Source: Cupriavidus pinatubonensis (GTDB lineage Bacteria; Pseudomonadota; Gammaproteobacteria; Burkholderiales; Burkholderiaceae). Taken from it: 64,000 bases of DNA. A program made the position numbers and the translations under genes. The notes beneath the pieces were generated by a model that was not told where the DNA came from, did not search any database, and saw nothing but the letters and a program-made list of their open reading frames with translations. Of this stretch, positions 8,142-17,429 are shown piece by piece; the stretch's first letter is position 1; each line of letters begins with the position of its first letter. The stretch lies in assembly GCF_019602855.1 (NCBI RefSeq), contig NZ_CP080766.1:372001-436000 (forward strand), given 5' to 3'.

Positions 8142-9179
8142 ATGGGCACGTTGATGCGTACCGGGACGCTGACCAACTTTCTCAAGGTTGCGCAGCAACT
8201 GGACTTTGACCCTCAGCCGCTGCTGCGCAAGCTGGGGTTGACCAAGGAAATGCTTGCCGACCCGGAATGCCTGATTCCCGGGAGTGCTTCCGTCACCTTG
8301 CTGAAAGAGTCGGCACGCCTGACCCAATGCCCGACCTTCGGACTGCGCGTGGCCGAGCGCTGGCAGCTGTCCGACCTCGGCGTCATCAGCGTGCTGCTCA
8401 CGCACCAGAGCACCCTGCGCGACGCCGTTGGCACCCTGATCCAGTATCGGCACCTGCTGAACGAGTTCCTGGTCATCCGCATGGAGGATGTCGGCAGGAA
8501 GGTGATCGTGCGCGAGGAACTCGTCGCGGATGAGGCCGGCACCTCCATACAGTCGACCGAACTGGTGCTGGGCTCGCTGTCACGCCTGTGCAGCACGCTG
8601 ATGGGCGCCACGTGGCACCCGCTGAGCGTCCATTTCGCCCACGATCCGCCACCTGACCTGCGGCTGCACCGCCGCGTGTTCGGCGGCAAGCTGGAATTCG
8701 CCAGCTCGTTCAATGGCATGATCTGCCGCGCGGCGGACATGGATTTCCCCAACCCCATCGCCGACCCCGTCATGGCACGCCACGCGCGGCGCTTGCTCGA
8801 GGGGCTGCCGGGTGCCAAAGAGCCGTCCATCGTGCTTGAAGTGCGAAAGGCCATCTATCTGTTGCTGCCCTTGGGGCGAGCGACCATCGAGCAGGTAGCG
8901 CAGGGCCTTGGCATGAACGTGCGAATGCTGCAGCGCCAGCTCGAAAGCGCGGGGATGGTGTTCTCGGACATGGTCAACGGCGTACGGCGCGATCTCGTCA
9001 TCCACTACATGGACAACAAGAGCTACACGCTGGGGCGCATTGCCCAGTCGCTCGGATACTCGGCCTATGGCTCCTTCGTACGCTGGTTTGCCGCGCAGTT
9101 CGGCATGACGCCGACACGGTGGCAGAGCCTGCGCCAGCAAAAGGAAGACGGCCGGAGTCCGATCCAGATCCACAGTTGA
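8142..9179 (+). CDS. AraC family transcriptional regulator (Arabinose_bd type)
   Basis: A protein of 345 residues from ATG 8142. The N-terminal ligand-binding half (about residues 1-190) has the layout of the OruR/ArgR-like AraC group. The C-terminal double helix-turn-helix (about 235-335) includes the typical IAQSLGYSAYGSFVRWF second helix and PTRWQ ending. ATG 8079 is in frame but lacks a ribosome site and sits inside a palindrome; MGTLMRTGTLTNF also resembles family N-termini, so 8142 is preferred. It probably controls the divergent beta-keto acid cleavage gene and/or the permease downstream. Effector is unknown. Confidence 0.8.
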   Translation: MGTLMRTGTLTNFLKVAQQLDFDPQPLLRKLGLTKEMLADPECLIPGSASVTLLKESARLTQCPTFGLRVAERWQLSDLGVISVLLTHQSTLRDAVGTLIQYRHLLNEFLVIRMEDVGRKVIVREELVADEAGTSIQSTELVLGSLSRLCSTLMGATWHPLSVHFAHDPPPDLRLHRRVFGGKLEFASSFNGMICRAADMDFPNPIADPVMARHARRLLEGLPGAKEPSIVLEVRKAIYLLLPLGRATIEQVAQGLGMNVRMLQRQLESAGMVFSDMVNGVRRDLVIHYMDNKSYTLGRIAQSLGYSAYGSFVRWFAAQFGMTPTRWQSLRQQKEDGRSPIQIHS

Positions 9180-9452
9180 CGCGACCCGCGCGTCTGGGTG
9201 ATGAATTCTATACATCACTTTTTGACGCCTTATAGGCTCCCCGCCCTCTCCGGCCCCGACAAAGCCTCTGCTTTCCATCGAAATATCTATACGGCCGCTA
9301 CAAAAGATTCACTTCTGCTTGCCGGGCACATCGCTCAGCATCTGTTTATCTCTGGTCACGTGGCCAGGCCAGAGCCTGCGCTTCGCAAGCGCCGCCCGGC
9401 GCAAGCCCCGGCTGCCTGTATCCACTGCGTCCCCCGTACGGAGATCCAGAGA

Positions 9453-10958
9453 ATGCTTGCTCAAATCGCTGCGATGTATCGCTACTTCATGTCGGTCGTA
9501 CCGTTCCGGCTGACGCCCGCCATCATCAGCACGGTCGTGCTGGTCACCTTGCTGCTCCTTCCGGCCCCCGAAGGCCTGAAGCCCGAGGCCTGGCATCTGG
9601 TCGCCATCTTCCTGACGACGATCGTGGCCATCATTCTCAAGGTGATGCCGATCGGTGTGATGGCGATGATGGCCATCGTCATCGTCTCGCTGGCGCAGGT
9701 GACGTCGAACTCCTCGAAAGGCGCCATTGCCGACGCGCTCAGCAGCTTCGACAACCCGCTGATCTGGCTCATCGTGGTCGCGATCCTGATCTCGCGCGGC
9801 CTGAAGAAGACCGGACTTGGCAGCCGCATCGGGCTGATCTTCATCTCGCTGCTCGGCAAGCGCACGGTGGGCATCGGCTACGGGCTTGCGATCTGCGAAC
9901 TGGTGCTGGCGCCGTTCACGCCCAGCAATACCGCGCGCGGCGGCGGCATCGTGCATCCGATCATGAAGTCCATCGCCGGCGCGTTCGACTCGGATCCGGC
10001 CAAGGACACGCAGGGCAAGGTCGGCACCTACCTGGCGCTGGTCAACTACCACGCGAACCCGATCACGTCGGCCATGTTCGTGACCGCCACCGCGCCGAAC
10101 CCGCTGGTGGTCGACTATGTCGCCAAGGCCAGTGGCGGTGCGCTGAATCTCAGCTGGACCACCTGGGCCCTGTGCATGCTGGTGCCAGGCCTGCTCTGTC
10201 TGCTGGTGATGCCGTTGATCATCTACGTGCTGCAACCACCCGAACTGAAGGCGACGCCCAACGCCATCGACTATGCGCGCGGCGAACTGGAGCGCATGGG
10301 CCCCCTGAGCGGACAGGAGCGCGTGATGATGGGTGTCTTCGCCGTGATGCTGGTGCTGTGGGCGAACCTGCCGGCGATGATTTTCGGCCCCGGCCTGACG
10401 CTTGATCCGACCGTGGTCGCCTTCCTCGGCCTGTTTGCGCTCATCATTACCGGCACGATCGACTGGGACGACGTGCTGTCGGAAAAAAGCGCCTGGGATA
10501 CGCTGATCTGGTTCGGCGCGCTGGTCATGCTCGCCGAGCAACTCAACAAACTCGGGGTCATCACCTGGTTCGCGGCGGACATGCGCGACGCCATTGAGGC
10601 CAGTGGCATGGGCTGGCTCGCAACCGCTGCCGTGCTGGTGCTTGCCTTTGTCTTTTCGCACTACCTGTTCGCGAGCACCACCGCCCACATCAGCGCCATG
10701 ATGCTGGCTTTCCTGACCGTGGGCGTGCACCTGATCCCGCAGCCCTACGTGCCCGTGTTCATGCTCATGATGACGGCCGGATCTGCGATCATGATGACGC
10801 TGACCCACTACGCCACGGGCACGTCCCCGATCATTTTCGGCAGCGGCTACGTAACGCTGGGACAGTGGTGGCGGGTCGGCGCCGTCATGTGCGTGTTCGA
10901 ACTGATCGTCTTCGCCGTGGTAGGCGGTATCTGGTGGAAGATCCTGGGATTCTGGTGA
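9453..10958 (+). CDS. DASS family anion permease (SLC13/CitT type)
   Basis: A protein of 501 residues with 11-13 hydrophobic segments. Signature pieces are visible: SNTARGGGIVHPIM in the first half and TTAHISAM plus TGTSPIIFGSGY in the second, the two repeats that form the carboxylate and cation sites in the divalent anion/sodium symporter family. It would import or exchange di- or tricarboxylates across the inner membrane. ATG 9453 follows GGAG at a good distance. An open frame extends upstream to 9198 but that part is not membrane-like. It is the only complete carboxylate transporter in the window, next to a TctC receptor on the other strand. Confidence 0.85.
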   Translation: MLAQIAAMYRYFMSVVPFRLTPAIISTVVLVTLLLLPAPEGLKPEAWHLVAIFLTTIVAIILKVMPIGVMAMMAIVIVSLAQVTSNSSKGAIADALSSFDNPLIWLIVVAILISRGLKKTGLGSRIGLIFISLLGKRTVGIGYGLAICELVLAPFTPSNTARGGGIVHPIMKSIAGAFDSDPAKDTQGKVGTYLALVNYHANPITSAMFVTATAPNPLVVDYVAKASGGALNLSWTTWALCMLVPGLLCLLVMPLIIYVLQPPELKATPNAIDYARGELERMGPLSGQERVMMGVFAVMLVLWANLPAMIFGPGLTLDPTVVAFLGLFALIITGTIDWDDVLSEKSAWDTLIWFGALVMLAEQLNKLGVITWFAADMRDAIEASGMGWLATAAVLVLAFVFSHYLFASTTAHISAMMLAFLTVGVHLIPQPYVPVFMLMMTAGSAIMMTLTHYATGTSPIIFGSGYVTLGQWWRVGAVMCVFELIVFAVVGGIWWKILGFW

Positions 10959-11018
10959 TCCTCACCCGATGCGCCGCCGCACAAGAGGGCTGATGCAGCG
11001 CGCGCATGGGGAATGGGT

Positions 11019-12044
11019 TCACTCCAGCGACACCCCCGTATCCGCCGTGAGCTTCAGTACCACCGGCAGATAGGCCTTGTAGGCGGCGACCGCTTCCCCA
11101 GGCAGATTGCCCAGCGGTTCCGCGCCCATGTCCTCGATCTTCTGGCTCACAGCCGGGGTCTTGACCAGCGCACTGACTTCGCGCCCCAGCCGCTCGACCG
11201 CCGCATCCGGCGTCTTCGCCGGCGCCAGCAGGCTGACCGGGCCAACCAGCGCAAAGGGCGTGTCCTTGTAGCCGGACTCGGCAAAGGTCGGCACGTCGGG
11301 CATCGCCCGCGCGCGGCTGGGGCCCACGACCGCCAGCGCCCGCAGGCGTCCGTCGGCAATATGCTGCTTGAGTGCCGTGATCGAGCCCACCGTCAGGTTC
11401 ACCTGCCCGCCGAGCAGGTCGGTGATCATCGGCCCCTCGCCGCGGTACGGCACGTGCAGCATGTCGATCCCGTACGTCTTGTCCATATACGCCTGGATCG
11501 TGTGCGGCTGCGTGCCAGGCCCCCACGACCCCATCACCAGCTTGCCCGGCTGCTTCTTCGCGTAGGCAATCAACTCGGCTACCGTCTTCACTGGCACCGA
11601 CGCATTGACCGCCATCACCGTGCGCGCGACAGCGACGTCGGAGATCGGCCGCAGGTCGGTGCGCGGATCGTACGGCAGCCGCTTGTAGAGCGCGATATTG
11701 GCCGTGAGCGGGCCCGGTATCGTCATCAGCAGCGTATAGCCGTCCGGCGCCGACTTTGCGACGTAATCCGTGCCGATTCCACCGCCTGCTCCCGCACGGT
11801 TCTCGACCACTACTGGCTGGCCCAGGCGGCGCGACAGGCCGTCGGCGACCGTGCGCGCCAGTGTGTCGGTCAGTCCGCCGGGCGGATACGGTACCACCAT
11901 GCGAACGGGCTTCACGGGGTAGGTCTCGGCGCTCTGACCGACGCCAGGCACCAGCGACAGCGCCAGTGCCGCGGCGCCCAGTGCGCGCATGGAAATCGAC
12001 AAGGTCCAGCGCCGTGCGGCGCGGACGGGACTGTGTACGGTCAT
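11019..12044 (-). CDS. TctC/Bug family periplasmic substrate-binding protein (1 of 7)
   Basis: A protein of 341 residues with an N-terminal basic patch and hydrophobic signal segment ending near GVGQSAETYP. Then comes the family hallmark YPVKPVRMVVPYPPGGLTD, followed by VVENRAGAGG and KSAPDGYTLL, the loops that hold a carboxylate ligand. Bug proteins capture organic acids in the periplasm for tripartite transport or signalling. No tctA or tctB lies near. ATG 12044 has GGAG ten bases upstream; the open frame runs further but without signal-like sequence. Divergent from the DUF1254 gene with palindromes between them. Confidence 0.88.
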   Translation of the reverse strand: MTVHSPVRAARRWTLSISMRALGAAALALSLVPGVGQSAETYPVKPVRMVVPYPPGGLTDTLARTVADGLSRRLGQPVVVENRAGAGGGIGTDYVAKSAPDGYTLLMTIPGPLTANIALYKRLPYDPRTDLRPISDVAVARTVMAVNASVPVKTVAELIAYAKKQPGKLVMGSWGPGTQPHTIQAYMDKTYGIDMLHVPYRGEGPMITDLLGGQVNLTVGSITALKQHIADGRLRALAVVGPSRARAMPDVPTFAESGYKDTPFALVGPVSLLAPAKTPDAAVERLGREVSALVKTPAVSQKIEDMGAEPLGNLPGEAVAAYKAYLPVVLKLTADTGVSLE

Positions 12045-12105
12045 GCTGTCTCCACATAGCCGGGCAGTGCCGCCCGCAGTGCATGCCATGGCGGGTCGCC
12101 CTGTT

Positions 12106-12122
12106 TTAATACACCGCATTAA
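12106..12122. promoter_or_regulatory. Inverted repeat TTAAT-N7-ATTAA in divergent promoter (site 1)
   Basis: A perfect 5-bp inverted repeat with a 7-base spacer, 62 bases upstream of the TctC start. It has the same arm type and spacing as the site at 12216, so the pair looks like two copies of one operator. The binding protein is unknown. Confidence 0.45.
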
Positions 12123-12215
12123 TTCAGACACAATGTAACAGAGGCCTGGCGCCGGCCGGCATGGTGGAAACCCCAATGCCCGCGCGCGTGGTCAGCGCCT
12201 ACCCTGTTTCCACGG

Positions 12216-12234
12216 TTTAATACGATGAATTAAA
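12216..12234. promoter_or_regulatory. Inverted repeat TTTAAT-N7-ATTAAA in divergent promoter (site 2)
   Basis: A perfect 6-bp inverted repeat with a 7-base spacer, 26 bases upstream of the DUF1254 start. Together with the site at 12106 it brackets the divergent promoter region. The arms fit the T-N11-A style of LysR regulators as well as other dyad-binding regulators. Confidence 0.45.
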
Positions 12235-12259
12235 AGACTACCGGAGACTGCAGATCGCC

Positions 12260-13588
12260 ATGAACGCTCCCCGCACCCCTGCTTCCGACCAAGCCGCGCT
12301 GCTGCGCGACGCCGTCGTCTACACCTATCCGCTGTATGAAATGGCGCGCATGCGCGCCGCCACGTGCCCGCGGCGCCGCACCGACGGAACCTTCGCTGGC
12401 GACACGCCCGACACCACGCTGCGCTGGGTCAACCAGCTGTTCCACTCGCGCGCGCTGCTCGGTCCGCAGCACCGACAGGTCGTCACGCCGAACAACGACA
12501 CGCTTTACACCAACGCCTGGCTTGATCTTTCGGAAGGACCGGTGTGCATCAGCGTGCCGGACACTGCGGGGCGCTACTACGTGCTCGGGCTGCTCGATGC
12601 CTACACCAACCCGTTCGGCGGGATCGGCAGCCGGACCACCGGCACTGGCGCCGGACGCTACCTGCTGCATGGCCCGCGCTGGCAAGGCGAGATTCCATCC
12701 GGCATGCAGGCGGTGCCGTGCCCGACCCATGCAATCTGGATGATCGGCCGCTGGCTCGTCGATGGCGAAGCCGACCTGCCGGCGGTGCATCGCTTGCAGG
12801 ACGCCGTCAGCCTGACCCGCCCCGACGGCACGCCAGCCGCGCACGCATTCGACGTCGGCATGCAGCCCGGTGAGCGCGCTGGCGACCCGGTACGCTTCGC
12901 CACCGTGGTCAACCGCATGTTGCGCGACAACCCCCCGCCTGCGGAACAGGCAGCACATGTCGCCCGATTTGCCGCTGTCGGCATTGGCGCAGATTGCGAT
13001 GCGGGGACGATGGACGATGCGCAGCGGAAAGCCCTGTCTGCCGCACTGGCAGCGCTCGATGCCGAACTCGCCGCACCGATCCCGTCGGACCTCGGCGGCG
13101 GCTGGTCCCTGCCGGTCGAGTTGCTGTCCACGTTCGGCGAACGCTATCTCGAGCGGGCGCTGGTGGCGCGCAACTACATTGGCGCGCTGGGCATGGAAGA
13201 GGCGATGTACCTGATCGCCGATTGCGATGGCGACGGGCAGCCCCTCGACGGCCGCGCCAGCTATGAACTGGTCTTTCCGGCAGACGGCCTGCCGCAGGTC
13301 GATGCGTTCTGGTCGCTCACGCTGTACCGAAAATCCGATTGCATGCTGGTGGAAAACCCGTTGTGCCGGTATTCGCTCGGGGACCGTTCACCGGCGCTGC
13401 AATATGAATCGGATGGCAGCCTGCGCCTGCTGCTGGGCTCGCGCGCACCGGCTGCTGCATCACTGCAAGGCAACTGGCTGCCTGCGCCCGATGAACCTTT
13501 CTATGTCGCATTGCGCCTGTACGTACCGCGCAAGGCTCATCTGGACAAGACCTTCGCGTATCCCCCCATCCGGCGCGTCAGTGCCTGA
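12260..13588 (+). CDS. DUF1254/DUF1214 domain protein
   Basis: A protein of 442 residues. The N-terminal half is DUF1254-like (YTYPLYEMARMR, then NNDTLYTNAWLDLSEGP and RYYVLGLLDAYTNPFGGIG). The C-terminal part is DUF1214-like (FWSLTLYRKSDCMLVENPLCRYSLGDRSP, then NWLPAP). These paired domains occur in many soil bacteria and their activity is not established. No signal peptide is visible, so this copy seems cytosolic, unlike many relatives. The start ATG follows CGGAGA with good spacing. It is divergent from a TctC receptor and convergent with a TetR regulator. Confidence 0.8.
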   Translation: MNAPRTPASDQAALLRDAVVYTYPLYEMARMRAATCPRRRTDGTFAGDTPDTTLRWVNQLFHSRALLGPQHRQVVTPNNDTLYTNAWLDLSEGPVCISVPDTAGRYYVLGLLDAYTNPFGGIGSRTTGTGAGRYLLHGPRWQGEIPSGMQAVPCPTHAIWMIGRWLVDGEADLPAVHRLQDAVSLTRPDGTPAAHAFDVGMQPGERAGDPVRFATVVNRMLRDNPPPAEQAAHVARFAAVGIGADCDAGTMDDAQRKALSAALAALDAELAAPIPSDLGGGWSLPVELLSTFGERYLERALVARNYIGALGMEEAMYLIADCDGDGQPLDGRASYELVFPADGLPQVDAFWSLTLYRKSDCMLVENPLCRYSLGDRSPALQYESDGSLRLLLGSRAPAAASLQGNWLPAPDEPFYVALRLYVPRKAHLDKTFAYPPIRRVSA

Positions 13589-13643
13589 GCGCGTAATCGC
13601 ATGAGCGCGTGACGTCATGCCGCTGCACGGGCAGCGGCAGCGC

Positions 13644-14390
13644 TCACCTCTTTCGCGCCTTGCCAGCGCGGCGCGGAGCGCTCGTGGTGCGCGTGACCGG
13701 TCCCGTGAGCCCTGCAGTGCAGTAGTCGGCCAGTTCGTCGACGGGCGGCGCGCCATGCTCGGCGCGCGTGCGCTGGTACCAGTCCGCCAGCGAAAAGACC
13801 GTGCCGTGGTTGAACCACATCAGGCGGTAGTCCATCACCTTCGCCGGCACGTCGGGCAGCGCGGCCATGACCATCCGACGCGTGCGCGCCAGCCCGGTCA
13901 TCGCATCCTTGTCGAGCAGTTCCGCGTTGAAGAGCGTCGGGCTGAACATCGTCTGCGCGGCCACTTGCAGATAGTTTCCACCCCATGCCGTGTCGACCAC
14001 GGTATCGGCCAGGGCACTGATCGATGCATGCACGATCGCGCGCACATCGCCTGCCTTGCCGGCGGCCTCGACTTCATCGAGATAGGCGTTGCGCAGCACG
14101 TTGACATGGGCCAGCCGCAAGTTCAGCAGATGGGCGACCAGCGCCTCGCGCGAACCGAAGTGGTAGTGCAAGGCCGAGCGGTTGCGCTGGCCCGCCTCGA
14201 CCACGATCTGCCGCAGCGGCACCTGCTCGATGCCATGCTCGGCGAACAGCCGCTCCGCGATTTCCAGCATGCGCATGGCGGTTTCGCTTTGCTGTGCGGC
14301 GGCGGGTGTTGCCGCCTCGGCCGGCGGGGGCCTGCCGGCGGGGTGGCTTGCCTCGGCGACGAGGGAACTTAGGGTGCGGATGCGGGGCAT
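13644..14390 (-). CDS. TetR/AcrR family transcriptional regulator
   Basis: A protein of 248 residues. After an Ala/Pro-rich N-terminal extension (about 1-36) the DNA-binding domain is clear: MRMLEIAERLFAEHGIEQVPLRQIVVEAG, then RSALHYHFGSREALVAHLL. The C-terminal ligand domain is helical and unassigned, and the end is Arg/Lys-rich. The gene converges on the DUF1254 gene. A perfect 12-bp palindrome lies 65 bases upstream of its start and may be an autoregulatory operator. Ligand is unknown. Confidence 0.82.
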   Translation of the reverse strand: MPRIRTLSSLVAEASHPAGRPPPAEAATPAAAQQSETAMRMLEIAERLFAEHGIEQVPLRQIVVEAGQRNRSALHYHFGSREALVAHLLNLRLAHVNVLRNAYLDEVEAAGKAGDVRAIVHASISALADTVVDTAWGGNYLQVAAQTMFSPTLFNAELLDKDAMTGLARTRRMVMAALPDVPAKVMDYRLMWFNHGTVFSLADWYQRTRAEHGAPPVDELADYCTAGLTGPVTRTTSAPRRAGKARKR

Positions 14391-14455
14391 TCCGGGAGTT
14401 TTTGATGGGAGGTTGGATGGATTATCAGAGCGCCGAGCCGTTCAGGCAATTGGAT

Positions 14456-14467
14456 TGGAACGTTCCA
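14456..14467. promoter_or_regulatory. Palindrome TGGAACGTTCCA upstream of the TetR gene
   Basis: A perfect 12-bp palindrome in the leader between the TetR regulator and the exonuclease gene. Position and symmetry suit a TetR-type dimer. Nothing else supports it. Confidence 0.3.
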
Positions 14468-14670
14468 GGAAGGGCAGCGGCAGGACGCCACATCGCGAGA
14501 GCACGTAGCCCCAGGGTTCCAAGGATCAAAACGCCGCAGGGGCCAGCGCGCTGTCAGACCCCACCGACACGCGAATCGGCCGCAACCGGCTCCACAACCC
14601 GTAAGCGCACGAAGTATGATGCTCGCGTCTTCATGGCGGCTTGCGGGCCGCAGTGCGTCAGGAGGCAAGC

Positions 14671-15777
14671 TTGGACCACCCACGGCCGCCCACATCCGAA
14701 TCCCGCCACGCCCACGACCTTATCATCGCCCGCCCCGAGGGCCTTTACTGCCCGCCCGGTGACTTCTACATCGACCCGTGGCGCCCGGTAGATCGCGCCG
14801 TCATTACCCACGCCCATTCCGACCACGCCCGTTTCGGCCACGCGCACTACCTGTGCGCCGAACCCGGTCGCGGCGTGCTGCTGGCACGGCTGCCTGGCAT
14901 TCAGCTCGACACCCTGCCGTACGGCCAGCGCATCACGCACCACGGCGTCACGCTGAGCCTGCATCCGGCCGGCCACGTGCTTGGCTCCGCGCAGGTGCGA
15001 CTCGAATTCGGCGGCCAGGTATGGGTGGCCTCCGGCGACTACAAGCTGGAATCCGATGGCACCTGCGACCCGTTCGAGCCGGTGCCGTGCGACACCTTCA
15101 TCACCGAAAGCACCTTCGGCCTGCCGATCTACCGCTGGCCGCCGCAGGCGGCACTAATGGCGGAGGTTTTCCACTGGTGGCAGGCCAACGCGCAGGCAGG
15201 ACGCGCCAGCATCGTTTACGCCTACACCTTCGGCAAGGCACAGCGCATCCTGCACGGCCTGCTGCGCCATGCCGGCGATGACGGCCTGCCAGGGCCAGTC
15301 ATCGCACACGGCGCGCTGACCACGCTCAACGGCGCCTATGCCGAAGCCGGCGTGGCGCTGCCGCCGATGATGCTCGCCACCGAACTGCCGCCACGCAGCC
15401 CGCTGCTGCGGCAGGCACTGGTGGTAGCGCCGCCGTCGGCGCAGCGCTCGCCTTGGCTGCGCCGCTTTGGCGATGCGTCCGATGCGTTCGCCAGCGGCTG
15501 GATGCAGTTGCGCGGCACGCGCAGGCGCCGCGGCGTGGACCGCGGCTTCGCGCTGTCCGATCATGCCGACTGGCCCGGGCTGCTGAAAGCGATCGAAGCG
15601 ACGGGCGCCGGCCGCGTGATCGTGACGCACGGCAATGTGCCGGTGATGGTGCGCTACCTGAGCGAGCGCGGCTGGCAGGCGCAGGCGTTCGATACCGAAT
15701 ACGGCGACGACGACGAATCCGCACGCGCCGATGAGCAGGCTGAGCCAGCCGCCGCCAGTGAGGATACGGCGCCATGA
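14671..15777 (+). CDS. Ligase-associated DNA exonuclease (metallo-beta-lactamase fold)
   Basis: A protein of 368 residues with the metallo-beta-lactamase/CPSF signature THAHSDHARFG and later HPAGHVLGSAQ, SGDYKLE and the terminal beta-CASP-like VIVTHGN. These groups coordinate two metal ions in nucleases of the SNM1/CPSF type. The family sits beside an ATP-dependent ligase and usually a Lhr-type helicase in a bacterial DNA-repair operon. A TTG start at 14671 is chosen because AGGAGG lies five bases upstream. The stop overlaps the ligase start (ATGA), so the two are coupled. The acidic Ala/Glu tail is not conserved in style. Confidence 0.85.
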   Translation: MDHPRPPTSESRHAHDLIIARPEGLYCPPGDFYIDPWRPVDRAVITHAHSDHARFGHAHYLCAEPGRGVLLARLPGIQLDTLPYGQRITHHGVTLSLHPAGHVLGSAQVRLEFGGQVWVASGDYKLESDGTCDPFEPVPCDTFITESTFGLPIYRWPPQAALMAEVFHWWQANAQAGRASIVYAYTFGKAQRILHGLLRHAGDDGLPGPVIAHGALTTLNGAYAEAGVALPPMMLATELPPRSPLLRQALVVAPPSAQRSPWLRRFGDASDAFASGWMQLRGTRRRRGVDRGFALSDHADWPGLLKAIEATGAGRVIVTHGNVPVMVRYLSERGWQAQAFDTEYGDDDESARADEQAEPAAASEDTAP

Positions 15778-17429
15778 AGGCCTTTGCCGATCTCTACGCC
15801 GCGCTCGACGGCACCACCTCCACCAAGGCGCGGCTGGCCGCGCTGGTGGATTACCTGCGCGCGGCGCCGCCGCAGGACGCCGCCTGGGCCGTGTATTTCC
15901 TCGCGGGCGGCAAGCCACGCCAGATCGTGCCGGTGGCCCTGCTGCGCGACATGGCACGTCAGGCCGCCGACCTGCCGGACTGGCTGTTCGAGGAAAGCTA
16001 CCAGGCCGTGGGCGACCTGGCGGAGACCATCGCACTGTTGCTGCCGGACCCCATGGATGCCGATCATGCCGGCCTGGCCGAATGGGTCGAGCAGCGCCTG
16101 CTGCCGCTGCGCGGCCTGCCGCCCGACGAACTGATGCCGCGCCTCGATGCGCTGTGGCGGCCGCTCGACGCGCACGGCCGGCTGGTGCTGTTCAAGCTGA
16201 TCACCGGCGCCTTTCGCGTGGGCGTATCGCGGCTGCTGGTGACGCGAGCGCTGGGTGAAGTCGCCGGCATTGACCCCAAACGCGTGGCCGAGCGCATGGT
16301 CGGCTACACCGACCTGTCCGCGCGGCCCGACGCAACGCGATTCCAGGCACTGCTCGCACCCGAAAGCGAGGACGACCGCGAACTGCGCGCCAACGGCCAG
16401 CCCTTCCCGTTCTTCCTCGCGCATCCGCTGCAGGTTCCGCTGGAGCAGTTCGATGCCGTGCTGGGCGACCCGGACAACTGGCAGGTCGAATGGAAGTGGG
16501 ACGGCATCCGCGCGCAGCTCGTCTGCCGCGGCAATCAGACCTGGCTGTGGTCGCGCGGCGAGGAACTGATTACCGAACGCTTTCCCGAGATCGTCGAGGC
16601 CGCCGCGGCACTGCCTGACGGCACCGTACTCGACGGCGAGATCGTGATCTGGCAACAGGGCCGCGTGCAGCCCTTCGCGCTGCTGCAGCAACGCATCGGC
16701 CGGAAGACGCTGAACGCGAAGCTGCTGCGCGACGCGCCGGCCATCCTGATGGCCTATGACCTGCTCGAATGGCGGGGAGAGGACTGGCGCACGCGGCCGC
16801 AAGCCGAGCGCCGCACCCGGCTGGAACAGCTTGTCGCCAGTCACGTGCACCCGGCACTCGAACTGAGTCCGCTGGTGCAGGCCGGCGACTGGGCGCACTT
16901 CGCCAGGCTGCGCGAGGCGTCGCGCGAGATGGGCGTGGAAGGCTTCATGTTGAAGGCCGCAAGCGCAGCCTATGGCGCGGGCCGCACCAAGGACGTCGGT
17001 ATCTGGTGGAAATGGAAGATCGACCCATTCTCGGTCGATGCGGTGCTGGTCTACGCGCAGCGCGGCCACGGCCGCCGCGCGAGCCTCTATACCGACTTCA
17101 CGTTCGCGGTCTGGAACGCGCCGCCAGGCACGCCCAATCGCGCCCTGGTGCCGTTCGCCAAGGCCTATTCCGGCCTGACCGATGAGGAAATGCGCGCAGT
17201 CGATGCCATCGTTCGGCGAACCACGGTGGAGAAGTTCGGCCCGGTGCGCAGCGTCGAGCCAACGCAGGTATTCGAGCTGGGCTTTGAAGGCATCGCCCGC
17301 AGCGGCCGGCACAAAAGCGGCATTGCGGTGCGCTTTCCGCGCATGTTGCGCTGGCGCACCGACAAGCCGATCGACGAGGCCGATACGCTAGCCACGCTGG
17401 AGGCGATGCTCCCCGTCAGTCCAGCGTAA
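15774..17429 (+). CDS. ATP-dependent DNA ligase (repair-operon type)
   Basis: A protein of 551 residues. An alpha-helical DNA-binding domain (1-200) is followed by the nucleotidyltransferase core. Its adenylated lysine is Lys241 in EWKWDGIRAQ, and further motifs are LDGEIVIWQ and the MLK of the EGFMLK segment near 385. An OB-fold domain with WWKWKIDPFSVDAVLVYAQ completes it. The enzyme joins nicks using ATP. It has neither polymerase nor phosphoesterase domains, so it is not LigD. It lies 4 bases inside the exonuclease gene. The helicase and phosphoesterase that usually complete this operon are absent downstream, where the gene instead converges and overlaps 14 bases with a TctC gene. Confidence 0.88.
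   Translation: MKAFADLYAALDGTTSTKARLAALVDYLRAAPPQDAAWAVYFLAGGKPRQIVPVALLRDMARQAADLPDWLFEESYQAVGDLAETIALLLPDPMDADHAGLAEWVEQRLLPLRGLPPDELMPRLDALWRPLDAHGRLVLFKLITGAFRVGVSRLLVTRALGEVAGIDPKRVAERMVGYTDLSARPDATRFQALLAPESEDDRELRANGQPFPFFLAHPLQVPLEQFDAVLGDPDNWQVEWKWDGIRAQLVCRGNQTWLWSRGEELITERFPEIVEAAAALPDGTVLDGEIVIWQQGRVQPFALLQQRIGRKTLNAKLLRDAPAILMAYDLLEWRGEDWRTRPQAERRTRLEQLVASHVHPALELSPLVQAGDWAHFARLREASREMGVEGFMLKAASAAYGAGRTKDVGIWWKWKIDPFSVDAVLVYAQRGHGRRASLYTDFTFAVWNAPPGTPNRALVPFAKAYSGLTDEEMRAVDAIVRRTTVEKFGPVRSVEPTQVFELGFEGIARSGRHKSGIAVRFPRMLRWRTDKPIDEADTLATLEAMLPVSPA

Noticed and set aside
9309-10808. A 499-residue open frame on the minus strand opposite the DASS permease
   Set aside because: It is His/Arg/Asp-rich with no domain or ribosome site and is a codon-bias shadow of the well-supported permease.
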